Assembly: GCA_033558025.1 (NCBI GenBank)
Contig: JAUCEF010000005.1
Span: forward strand, 2,046,001-2,110,000
Origin: Phytophthora sp. 'mugwort'
Taxonomy: Eukaryota > Oomycota > Peronosporomycetes > Peronosporales > Peronosporaceae
Direction of reading: 5' to 3'
DNA: 64,000 bases
The notes beneath the pieces were generated by a model. The model was not told where the DNA came from, ran no database searches, and worked only from the letters and a program-made list of their open reading frames with translations. The translations under genes were made by a program, and so were the position numbers. Positions 32,700-43,129 of the stretch are shown in pieces. Numbering within the stretch: position 1 is the first letter of the stretch; the number at the start of each line of letters is the position of its first letter.

Positions 32700-32850
32700 C
32701 GAGGGCACCACCGCCTCTCCTCGACCGTAATGAGGAGACCCACTACCACGTGGAGCGTGTGCTCCAGGAGCGGTGCGTTCACGGGAAGCGCCAGCTACGC
32801 GTGAAGTGGAGGGGGTACTCGGACCTGAGTGCTCCTGGGGGTCGTATGAA
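32700..32850 (+). pseudogene. Chromodomain of the Ty3 element
   Basis: THYHVERVLQERCVHGKR followed by LRVKWRGYSD (about 32738-32826) fits a chromodomain, the module by which chromoviral integrases bind modified histone tails. The usual aromatic cage is partly seen (Tyr in HYHVE, Trp in KWRGY). It lies in a frame different from that of the integrase end. Confidence 0.65.
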
Positions 32851-33090
32851 CGGCTCCAGGCTGACTGTCCGAAGGCTGTCGCGATCTGGGAACAGAATCA
32901 GCGGCGGCTTCGTAAGTAGTTCGGGCTTTCTTGCCCGAACGGTGTGTGATCGTAGAGCCAAGACCATACCCGCGCTCACCATGAGCGCTAGAAGCGGAAT
33001 GCTTATGCAGTTCCCGAGAGAGCTGCCGTTTGCCCACCACATGGGCAAACGCATTGTGGAAATCTTGGAGGTCAAGCTAGCGTGAGATCC

Positions 33091-33690
33091 TGTCGGAGAA
33101 CACCAAGTTGTCCTTGTGAGTAGCGCGTATCTGTCCACCTCCAAAAGACGGCCTCTGCCTCTTGGAATGAGTCACAGCGTAGGGGCAACACAGCTGGATA
33201 GCCCCACACAAGTCGCAGTCCCGACCGGAGTTCTGGCTTCTTTCGCCGGCTCGTGAACTATTAAAGAAGAATGTCGTGCGGTGCGAGGAGCACGCACCGA
33301 GCAATACTCACGTTCTGGAACTAGGGCTGCTTGGGCACCATGTGGCGCTCATAAGCGCCTAGAAGAGCGCCCGCCGAGAAGCACGCGAGGCGGCTGGAAT
33401 TGACCCATATAGGCGTCGGCTCCGTGGGACACCTGATGAGGGAAGTACTCGCGAGGGTAAGGCGGTCCCCCACGAAAGGTGAAGATCACTTCGCAGGCGA
33501 CTGGGTCGCCGGGACCCGCACTCCCTTATGACGAGCAGCCTGGTACTCCGACTGTTGCCCGTCGAGATCGTTGGAGATCTCTCGGCCGATTTGGCCCTCT
33601 TCCTCCTCGTCGGTAGCGATGTATGTTAGCATACGATAAATGTTTGCCGCTCTTACTACATACGCAAAGATATTTTTTTGACATTTCTGT
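33091..33690. other. Gap after the Ty3 element; no gene seen
   Basis: GC-rich sequence without a credible ORF. It may be the diverged 3' untranslated part of the Ty3 element. I looked for a copy of 26.7-27.0 kb here and found none. Confidence 0.45.
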
Positions 33691-33699
33691 CAACGTAGC

Positions 33700-34430
33700 A
33701 ACCTGCCGTATCGATCACAGCAGTGCGATTGGATGTGCACTCGAATTGGTCTGGCCGGACATGATCATCCTTTCGTGTTGGGAGCATTTGCTACGCCAAG
33801 CAGGAAAGCAACGCGGCAACTTGTTAACAAGCAATTTTACAAAGAACGCGTTGTACCTGAGTTGAGGCAGCTTCATAAAACCCGCTCGCTCAGACAGTTC
33901 CGAACGCTGTCTAAGCACATTATTGGTGGGTGGGAATTATCAGGCGAGAAAAATTACGCCGAGTGGTTGGAAAAAATGTATCTTTCACCGAGGTGGGAAC
34001 GATGGAGTGTAAACAGTGGGTAGATAATCCGTCATTGGCAACAGGTTCTAGCGGATGTGCTTGCAACAGATGAGGTAGTAGATTTGCAACAGATTGTAAT
34101 AACTACTCATGTGGGCTCTGGCGCATTTGTGCCGACACGTACGGGCGGGGGAGGGTCTCTACGACGACATTTTCCAGGCGTGCGCGTTGCTGATAAAATT
34201 CCACGCCGGGTTCTACCCGCTTCGCACGACCAATGGCGAGGATACCGCCAGCGCCAGAACAGGCTAGTGACTATCGGTCGCGAGAACCAAAAGTAGCGAC
34301 GTCTCTCTCAGGAGCGATACCGCGAGCGCCGGCATCTTCGCCGACGAATGCCGCTAGACGACCGAGACGATAGTGAGGAATCAGATGACGACAACGATTT
34401 AACGCAGATGTCGAGTAGTTCGTGAGTGTA
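33700..34430 (+). pseudogene. MULE-like transposase C-terminal fragment
   Basis: Two plus-strand frames cover one product. Blocks: WPDMIILSCWEHLLRQAGKQ, then (frame change) ELRQLHKTRSLRQFRTLSKH, then EKNYAEWLEKMYLSPRWERW, a stop at 34023, then VLATDEVVDLQQIVI. The Leu/Arg/Trp pattern resembles the part after the catalytic core of MULE-type transposases in oomycetes. It lacks the catalytic core and is thus a truncated copy. Family assignment is tentative. Confidence 0.45.
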
Positions 34431-34899
34431 GTAACTGAGGGCAAGAGACACGGCCTTTTACTAAGTGGCAGTGCAAATCCCCATTTGGCACGTCCAACTT
34501 GTGTCAAAGCGCATTCTCGTGTGCTTCGGGTTTATTATTGTCAAATTCATAACTTCCGGGTTGCACATAAACTGGTTTTGAGATCTAATAATAACTCTAA
34601 AACGCTAAAAATAAATCTGGAGATCCAAAAGCGTCATTCGTTACATAGCAATTATGTACAAGAAGCTCGACAGCACTGCCAGTCAGCCAACAAGCGCCCA
34701 CCTCAGTTCCGAATTAGTATATAGAAGCGGATAAAGTCACAACTTGAGTGCATGGTATTAAAAAATAAAATCCCGACGACGGATACTTTTCCGACTGAAA
34801 TTTCCCTAAGGTTGAAAATAGAGAAAACACCCCGCCTCTCCTTCCGGCTGTTTCAGCCTTTCATTTCGGATTCCCCCCCAAATCATTGCGAGTGCCGCA

Positions 34900-37041
34900 T
34901 CGCCCGTTGGGTTCCGACACGGAAGCTGTCAAGGGGCTAGCAGATGCAACTGTCGAGTCGTCGGGTTCCGGTATGGAGACGAACAAGGAGCCAGCAGAGG
35001 CGAAGACCCAAAGGTTCACGTCCCTACTACTACTTCTGTCTGTGTGCCCCGTATGGAGCAGCTCTACTATGCAAGTTGGGACAAGTTCTTCGCAGCTTTG
35101 AAAACGTACCAGGACACAACTCACCAAGTCTTCCGCAAGCGAACGTCAACGACTGTCGCTACGAGGAATGCTGAGGTGCAACGGCGGGGTACGCTGACGG
35201 CTACGACAACGATCCCGCTTGTTTTTAAGAAGTACTACTGCAGGCTCTGCTGCACGCATGGATGGAGACGCACAAGCCGTGCTACAGGCAAGCGAAAGAA
35301 CTATTTCGGCAAGTCCACAAAATGTGACATGCAGCTGTCGATTGCGGTGGTGTGGGTGCCCGACGCCGGCTTCCAAGTCAGGGTAACACAGCAGAACATG
35401 ACGCACAACCACGTATTGGGGTCGTGTCCTACGGCAATCACCCTGCCAACCACAGAGTTGACGACGCGGCGGTGATAAATTTCGTCAACGAACTCCAAAT
35501 GGCTGGGGCGAAAACAAAAGCTCATCCTGGGGTATTTGGGACGCCGAACGGGTAAGTCTTCTCGTGCCGTCTCGCTGCTATACTGGCTAATCTAATTGCT
35601 TATCTAACTTGTACATTCGCTTTTCGTAGGGAAGAAGGTGACACTGCGAGACGTGCACAAACTCGTCCAGAAACTGAAGAATGCTCGTCAGGGATCAACT
35701 GCCGTGGCGTTAAGATTGGAGTCCATTCTGCGCGACTTCACCGGCTCCCGAAAGGGAACACAGCTACTATCTACGTGGATGACGGCAAACTGGTCCAGAC
35801 TATCACGTTCCAGACGCATCAAATGCGCAGATTTTTCGAGGCGTTCTCAGAGGTGGTGATGGTCGACGCAGCTCACAACACCAATGACGCGCGCTACAAG
35901 CTCTTTAGCTTCATGATCCACGATGTTTTTGGACACATACGTGCACGATCTTCTGTCGAGATTGCTGCTCTTTATTGTATGTGGAGTCTAATACTGTGTG
36001 ACTGTGTTGTGGGTATTTCGTGTCTGTGTGACTGTATTGTGTCTCTGTGGCTGTATTGTGTTTGCGTGGTTATATTGTCGCTTGTGACGCTCTAGTGGTT
36101 GTATTTTGGTGTTGTGACTGTTGCATAGGGGCAATGCGCGCAGCATGCGCTAATGAACAACGAGAGTGCAGAATGTATTACGGACGCAATTACTTCGTTC
36201 AATTCATTCAACCCCACCTGGTATCAAGTCCGTGTCATTATTGTGGAAAAAGACTTCGGGGAGATTTCACTGCTGCGAGATGCTTTTCCTGGAGAGCGGA
36301 TTCTGCTGTATGTTTCACGTTGTCAAGTACCTTCGAACCAAGGTGGCCAAGCGAGAATACGGATTGCTGGATCGAGGTAAGATGGAAGATGCCGTCCACA
36401 TGATGTTAGATGCACAGACAAAGGCTGAATACGAGACTGGTCGAAAGTACTTGAACTACATTGTAGTAGGCAAGAAAATTCTGCAACACGAAGACGTTCC
36501 GGAGCCAGAACATTCGTTTTTGGAGTACTTCAACACAAATTTTATTGGCACCAATGTAGAGAAATGTGGAGCGGCTTTGGACGTGTGGACGTTCCACACA
36601 TCGGAAACACCACAAACAATTGGTACGACTTCCATGCTCTATGAATGTGGCGAGGAACCTTTTGCTAACATGTGATATGTGCTTTGCTAGCCTGGAAGAA
36701 GCCTGGGGCCATTTAAAAGACGTACTGAAGCCCACCATGATGTCGATGAATATGTGGATACACTGTTGTTCTTGCGGTCGATCGCTGAAATGGAGTACAC
36801 AAAGAGGATTACGGATATTGGGTGTATGCGTTACAGCAGGGCAGATGCTGAGTTGGAGAAGTTGGCTACGGAAGTTAGCCAACACGCGTACCAGCTTGTG
36901 GAAAAACAATATCGCGTGGCAAACCACCGAAAGACCCAGCATAACATCGTGGAGGTGCAAGACCCTGTATTTGAACTGACGTCACCAACGGAACCGAAAC
37001 GCAAACATCACATTGATACAAGTGTAACTTCGCTTACGTGA
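34900..37041 (+). pseudogene. Mutator-like (MULE) transposase with introns, broken
   Basis: A MULE transposase relic. N-terminus: MEQLYYASWDKFFAALKTYQ (35053 on). A FAR1/WRKY-GCM1-type zinc finger follows: YYCRLCCTHGW, KCDMQLSIAVVW and MTHNHVLG give a C-C-H-H set. The linker is TLRDVHKLVQKLKNARQGS (about 35640-35700). The catalytic core has VMVDAAHNTNDARYKLFSF (first Asp, about 35858-35920), then NNESAECITDAITSFN and VEKDFGEISLL (second acidic cluster, about 36245-36275). A helical tail follows to 37041. Two introns are visible by GT-AG logic: about 35552-35630 (GTAAGT...TTTTCGTAG) and about 35978-36128 (GTATGT...TTGCATAG). Frameshifts near 35475, 35770 and 36320 disable it. Confidence 0.75.
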
Positions 37042-37049
37042 TGATTATT

Positions 37050-37720
37050 TTTAACATTTGGCATCATTTGACTTGATACTGTTGACCTTAGAGACCTACC
37101 GATATTCGTGTCCTTTCATGAGGACAGAGCTGCTACGTTGTCGACATGTCATCTATTGGCGTCTGATTTCAAACAAGAGTCATTTCCCAATAAAGCATAT
37201 CCACCCGCGTTGGAGTCTAACATACCCACTACACATTCCGGTTGGCGAAGACGAGCCACGCGAAGATGAATCTGCGTGCAGTTCGTTTCGAGTCTGCGAA
37301 TCTTAACTAACGGTATCCCGGCACAAGATACTGAATGGCAAGAATAAATTTCGTGTAGCCTCACGATGTTGCGACGCGTATCGCCGCCATTATGAACCGG
37401 AACGGTACGCCAGTTTTCACGGAGATGCTGGCAGCTCTGCATCGATTTGAGGGGATTATTGTTGGCGGAAGGTCTCCTTTTGTCTCCGAAACTATTAGGT
37501 GGTCCGACAAATTTTCTGACCTGGATCCATTCTCTCAGATATTCACTTTGGTGCCTGCACATGACGCGGCCATGAGTCCCGAAGACGAGGATTCCCCCCA
37601 CTATTGACACAAATGCGTTAAGCAAAGCGGCTAAGGGACAAACCCAAGCGACAGTACAATGCCACCCCGACGGAGTGGCTTCACCTACAAGTCACAAAGA
37701 CGAAGTCACTCACTCCTACA
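37050..37720. other. Gap between MULE and Ty3 fragment; no gene assigned
   Basis: A 158-codon minus-strand frame at 37149-37625 is open but shows no domain I recognise. It may be the diverged rest of the minus-strand Ty3 fragment's envelope-distal region. Nothing else is seen. Confidence 0.4.
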
Positions 37721-37729
37721 ACAAGTCAC

Positions 37730-38909
37730 AGCGACGGAATACCCGAGGCTCAGGTCCCATAAAATGACGTAAACATTCGATCACGAACTTGTTTGTTACC
37801 TCTGACTGGCCGTCGGTGGCTGGTTTGAAAGCTGAACTGAGGCGAAGCTAGGTGTCCTGGAGCCGCAGGATGCCAGTCCACAGCTTCAAAGTGAATTTCA
37901 CGTCGCGGTCGCTGACGATCGTGCGAGGTAATCTATGCAGTCGCTGGTAGGCAGAACAAAAGAGTGTAGCCACTCCCGACGCCGATGCATCTGTGCGGGT
38001 GGGGAGGAAGTGAGCCCACTTCGTGAGCCGATCGACGATGACGAGAATTGAATGAAACTTCGTATCGCGAGTCGCAAGTAATCGCACCAAGAAATCCATG
38101 CTGATGTCGCTCCAACGACTGTTAGGAACCTCGAGGGTGTGCAAATGTTCTGGGCGCTTCCCCCGAGGGACATTCTTGCGCTGGCACTGTTCGCTAGAAG
38201 CCACATAAGACTGAACATCCGCGAACATGCGTGGCCAGTAGAATTTGGACGCCACCAGAAGTCGAGTCTTGTGTTGACCTGGATGACCTCTTGTGGCAGC
38301 ATCATGTTCCTCAAAGTATAGTTTATTTCGCAGATCAGGATCGTCAGGAATGCAAAGACGACGGGGACCTGCCAAATTCACTTGGAAATAGAGAGTACCA
38401 TCCTCTAACGAATATTTTGAGAGTCTGCTTTGTGTATCGGCGGAGTGGTCACTCAATGAACGCAATATTGGGCCAAAATATGGGTGCTGCGGGCATTTCA
38501 GCCAGCACTGGGTGGGAATACTTGATCGAGTTAGACGTTGGTAGAGGAGTGCGTGGGGTTCATTGCCCGTATTTGGTGTCGTCAATGCTTGAAGGAACGT
38601 CTGGAGGCTGACAGACCGAGAGGAACCATCCGACCAAGGTCGGTTACGGGACATCGTATCGGCGACGACGCTGATTGAGCCGGCTACCCATCGGAAACGG
38701 GGCTGAACAAGCGCTAACTCGTTCAGCCAGCGAGACACGCTCTGCTGCGTAAGTAAACTCTCGATTGTCTTCTGGTCCGTGTACAAAAAATACAGGCTGT
38801 CGATCGAGTAGACTTTCCAAAGTCGCATGGCATGAATGGTCGCTAGCAGTTTCTTCTCACGTGTAGGGAATATAGTCTCTGTCCGAGACCTTTCGATCGC
38901 CGTACGCAA
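37730..38909 (-). pseudogene. Ty3/gypsy RNase H-integrase fragment, second lineage
   Basis: A 353-codon minus-strand frame (38909-37848) starts in RNase H: FPTREKKLLATIHAMRLW, LYFLYTDQKTIESLL and FRWVAGSISVVADTMSRN. The integrase follows with EEHDAATRGHPGQHKTRLL and YVASSEQCQRKN, where the zinc-binding CxxC reads Ser-x-x-Cys, then the first Asp in SMDFL and the second in VSDRDVKF. After the TAG at 37848 the same product goes on in the same frame with DGQSEVTNKFVIECLRH, so the catalytic Glu is present beyond a stop. It is truncated at both ends, differs from the 27-33 kb Ty3 element, and lies in the opposite orientation. Confidence 0.8.
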
Positions 38910-39118
38910 TAATTATTGTCAAGACGACGCCTCGATCAGCAGCAGTATACCGGTAGATACCGGTATGAACTTCGCTCAGTGTTATCACAACAGTTCCCGG
39001 GATTAAGGGACTGAGCTTACGCTATGGTGATTACGTTACGGTGGGTACAAGCCCGTGGGTACAAGATGGCCTTTATGTGGCAGTTGTTGATTGAGGGGGG
39101 TATGGAGCCACCTGAAGG

Positions 39119-40748
39119 ATGACTCTTAAGAGAACCAGTGAAGTTCACCGAACAGTGCGGTATCGCCACCATAAATCCGCATCAGCACCACAGAATCGGG
39201 GAAGTACCAAACAGTGCAAAGATCCCACCATTCGTTGTAGATGCTATGAGCCGACGTATGTGTTCTGCACATGTACACGAAAAGGGTGGCGCGTATCGCA
39301 ATTCGCGCAAACAGTTCCGCTCTGAGCTGAAGTCAGGCGTGGTGTGAGCCACGCCACAAGTTTGAACGGAGTGGCCCCCACAGCCTAGCTTGGGGAAGAT
39401 GCCGCCGCGCGTGCCCTGGAGAGAGGTTGCTGTCGACCTGCCGGAAGAGGAAGCAGACACTGTGCTCGAGAGACTGAAGTCACACCACGTGCACAAGAGC
39501 GACCCCATGACGTGCACGATTTCCCCCTACGTCCAGCTGCACCAAATGCGCTATCGACTCCTCAAGTGCACGTCTGAACCCTGCGTCTCGGCCACGTCTC
39601 CATGCCCTTGGAGGGGCAAGTTAATGGTTTGCCTGAATACTGGACGATCTTCTGTATACATGCATGGCGAGCACTTCACCCACGCCTCGTCGCCTAAGCG
39701 TCTTAACTTTCCAGTGCCCAGAAGACTTTTTTTTTCCAGAGAGCTCACTCAAGAGCGCCTGAAGCCGATGCGCATCCGCTACGCGCTATCCATGAAGTTT
39801 GGCCTCGAGCTGGAAGCTTTGCCTAGCCTAGGTACAGTGCAGAACTACATGAATCACTACGCGCCGACCAAGTTGGGCAATCACGATAGGATTGACGTCA
39901 TAAGGAACTGGGTTGGTGAAAGGGCGTTCAACGGAGCCGAGTCCAGGACGCAGCCTTTCACGTTCACGTGGGATATGGATATGCATGGACGTCGGTGGTT
40001 GGCGACGGGTCAGATGATAAGCCCTTCTTGGGGTTGTCGATCATGGCGATGATGCGGCGACTCGCCGTCCCGCCGAAGAGTTTCAACTTGCACATTGATG
40101 CAACTTACAAGTTAAATCGTCTAGAATACCCGGTTGTGGTCGCCGGAATGTCTGATCGCTCGCGTGGGTTTCATGTGGTTGCTCTTTTTGTGGCCTCTCA
40201 GGAGGTCGAAGAAATCTATGAAGCTGCGCTGCGTGCGCTGAGGCGATTGTTTATATGGATACGGGACAGCAGTTATCGTTCAAATCACGATGGGAGACGC
40301 TGACAAAGTGCAAAACAGTGCGTTGCGCACAGTATTCGGAGCTCACCCACGGTACACTTTTTTTATGTGCTTTTTCACGTCATGAAAAACGTCCACAAGG
40401 CTCTGAAAGGATTTTCCTCGGATGTACGCGCTAGCTTAGTGGGTGCCACATATAACATGCACTTCGCGAGCAACGAGTACGGCTTTTTGGCGATGCGGGA
40501 CCAAGTTTTGCAATACTAGTTGGCGCGACCGGCGCTATACCAGTTCGGTATGTACATGAGGTACTAGTGGCTGTTTGGGCGATTCGGCAACTGGCAAGCG
40601 TTCCGGACAGCAAGCGGCTGCGCAACCATCAATAATCCCGTCGAGACGTTTAATAACGTCTTGAAAAGGGATAACACCCTGCGCCGTCGACTGACGATGG
40701 GGCCACTAGTTCAAGATCTAAGTGAATGTTGCCACCACAGCTCTGGCA
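39119..40748 (+). pseudogene. MULE transposase, N-terminal and catalytic part
   Basis: A second MULE, unlike the one at 34.9 kb. The N-terminal DNA-binding part lies at 39390-39720 (DPMTCTISPYVQLHQMRYRL, then CTSEPC...CPWRGKL). The helical linker is LKPMRIRYALSMKFGLELEA. The catalytic core holds FNLHIDATYKLNRLEYPVVV (about 40081-40140, with first Asp), GMSDRSRGFHVVALFVAS, and, after frameshifts near 40020 and 40300, HVMKNVHKALKGFS. INNPVETFNNVLKRD (about 40630-40675) leads to the C-terminal part. The sequence stops at 40748 in CCHHS and seems to resume at 48543. Confidence 0.75.
40735..40748. repeat. Left copy of putative target-site duplication
   Basis: CCACAGCTCTGGCA. The same 14 bases with one mismatch (CCACAGCGCTGGCA) occur at 48530-48543. 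MULE coding sequence lies to the left of this copy and MULE coding sequence to the right of the other. Confidence 0.55.
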
Positions 40749-41073
40749 GTTTGCAAATTGCCGGCTACCCCACAAGTGCACATAGACAGGACCATACCTG
40801 CTACTGCGCTTTCAAGCTTCGGTCCGTCCAGTCCCGTGTTGTCGTTTCTCCACCTCAGCCTAACTGTCGTGCTGTCGCCTCACCTGACCGCCGGACCTCA
40901 AGACCCCGCGCCGCGACATCACCACCACGCTAAGTCGTCGTGCTGCCGCCGCCGAAGAACTAAGTCGTCGCGACTCCCAATCAAGCCGCTTCCTTGAAGC
41001 TGTTGCCGAGTTTGCGCCTGTGGCCCTAGGAGGTCAGAGGAGTGCGGCCTAGCCCTACTGTAAAGGGGGGAAC

Positions 41074-43117
41074 GTGACAGCTGCGAGAGAGCAGCTGGAA
41101 GAAGAAACGCTCGAACTGGTCCGTCAGCCTTCGCAGCCCATCATCATGGCGGCTCCCCGTGACCAGACTTGGCATGCTGAGTGGCGAAACAAGGCCCCAC
41201 AGGTCGAGTTCTCGTTGCCCACCGATGACGCGCTCGCGTCAGCGAAAAAGGCCATGTTGGATCCCGAGCGCAACGCTGATGACAAGAAAGCAGCTGCTCT
41301 GCGTGGAGTTCCCCACCTCGTCTCGAGTGAGTTGACCTACTCCATGTGGATTCCTGCGCGAGACCTAACCGCCATGTTCTATGATACGGAGATCACGACC
41401 TCGCTCGGATCGGATACGCAACCGGCCATCTGGCCAGCCAACGTCAGCCATCTGCGCGATTTCAAGACCATCCGGAACGCTGGCATCAGCTTTGTATGCA
41501 CTGATCGAGCTATCGCATCCAAGTTGGGTGGCCAGACGCTGTCGATCTGCGACCGAAACTATCGGGTTCAACCGTACTCCAAGTACTCCAGCTGGTACTA
41601 TGTCGACTTGCAGCGCCTGCCTGACGAGGTCGATGACAGCGAGATCTACGAGTGGTTCGCCGCACATGGGACACCACCGGTGTTCATCAGCTCTAGCCGT
41701 ACGATCCGCGTTCTGAAGTCACGCAGCCGCCGATTGTACTTAAATCACAAGTCCCCGCCCGAGTCGCTGATGCTTAAGCCAACGACGCCGTTGCGAGAAA
41801 TCAGGTTCGGTGACCATGATACGCGGTGGTCAATCACCGCATCCGTGCGTTCAACCACGGCACGCTGTCCTTCCTGAAGGCGATGCACGAGAAACGCAAG
41901 GCTCACCCATCATCATCTAAGTCGGTCGACCATGCAGCACATCAGGCTTCTTCGAAGCCTGCTGTTGCCACGAGCGCCGAAGCCAATGGCACGCATATGG
42001 AAACGTCGGACGGCGAGTACGAGCCATCCGAGCCTAATGGCTTAGAAGTGAGTGACTCGGAAGCCAGTTCAGGCAGCGCTATGGAAGGTGTTGAAGGAGA
42101 AACTGTTGAAGATAGAATTGGGCTGGACTGGGATCACAGTCCAGCCCAATTCTATCTGGCCGTCGGACGAAGAACTTCCAAATTTTCCCGCTGGCTTGAT
42201 CAAGCGAACGGACCGGGAGCCGGCGCGTATCTTGCGCGCAAAGCAACTTGTCTTTGGCAAGATGTCCACTCCCACGGCCAAGACAAGGGAACTATCCCCG
42301 TCCCAGACTGTTTTATCCAGTACTGGCATCCATTAACCAGTATGAGTGGCTGAGTGAGAAAGATGGTGGCAATGTCCCGCATGATCAGGATATGACTCTA
42401 TGGGACAGTACTCGGATCCCGCCCTCACCGGTTGCCTCGTATGTCAAGCTGTCCAAGCCTGCCGAAAAGATACTCAACAGCGCTGCGATCAAGTACCCTG
42501 CAGAGACGATCACCCTCAATGACCTCTGCGACGTCATCGAATCGTATCTGACGGAGTTCTCGAACACTTCAAATGCCGATAATAGCTTGTACGGGATCCC
42601 AACCCAGCCTAGTGTCCATCGAGTTTTATTGGACACGTCGCTCCCCGTTAACAACCAGCATCTTCGCAGCAAGACGTTTGGCCATGCAGTGCTTCGAATG
42701 ATCTCCACGGAGCTCAACCCCTCGGCGAAGGACTACTCGCTCAAAAACAAGTTGGCCGAGCTCTTCCCGGACGCCGACGACCTAAGCCCAGAAGCCGTGC
42801 TACAGAGCCTTTGCTCTACCCCTAACGAGTTCTGGCTCCAAACGCGACTGGCCGAGTTTGATCTTGCGTTGCAAGCGATTACTCCAAGCATCTATATGGA
42901 TCCGGTCAAGGTCTGCGCTCTAATCCAACAAGAAGCTACTAGGCTGCCCCATCCGATGTGGCACCTCTGGGACGATCGCAATCTAGGGGTACTGGTAACC
43001 TCGCCGTTGGCAGCACAACTCCTTGATGGCCCGTTGCCAGACGACCTATGCCAATACATCGCTGATCTCCAGCAAGCGGCTTCGGCAGTAGCCAACTCGG
43101 GTAGCCCTTCTTTCTAA
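41074..43117 (+). pseudogene. LINE ORF1 (gag-like), two frameshifts
   Basis: ORF1 of an L1-type retrotransposon, expected to be an RNA-binding chaperone. It starts with MTAAREQLEEETLELVRQ and MAAPRDQTWHAEW. An RRM-like fold may be present at about 41450-41760 (WYYVDLQRLPDEVDDSEIYE, TPPVFISSSRTIRVL). The product passes from the first frame to a second (41826 frame), then to a third with DEELPNFPAGLIKR, and finally to the frame from about 42330, INQYEWLSEKDGGN onward, which is open to 43117. The third part is Pro/Leu-rich and well kept. A perfect hairpin sits at one frame change (42110-42157). Confidence 0.6.
42110..42157. repeat. Perfect 21-bp inverted repeat with 6-bp loop
   Basis: Left arm 42110-42130, loop GGATCA, right arm 42137-42157. 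GATAGAATTGGGCTGGACTG is matched base for base by its reverse complement. It lies inside the LINE ORF1 relic at a frame change. A perfect arm in otherwise decayed coding DNA suggests a recent inverted duplication by template switching, or an assembly fold-back. Confidence 0.9.
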
Positions 43118-43129
43118 TGGGAATTGGGC

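Larger units (their letters stand above)
26640..33090 (+). mobile_element. Ty3/gypsy chromovirus-like retrotransposon, decayed
   Basis: One plus-strand element with the Ty3 order gag, protease, reverse transcriptase, RNase H, integrase, chromodomain. Every domain is recognisable, but each is broken by stops and frameshifts, so it is a dead copy. The integrase lies downstream of RNase H, which excludes Ty1/copia. No matching 3' LTR is visible after 33090, so the right end appears lost or diverged beyond recognition. Confidence 0.8.
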
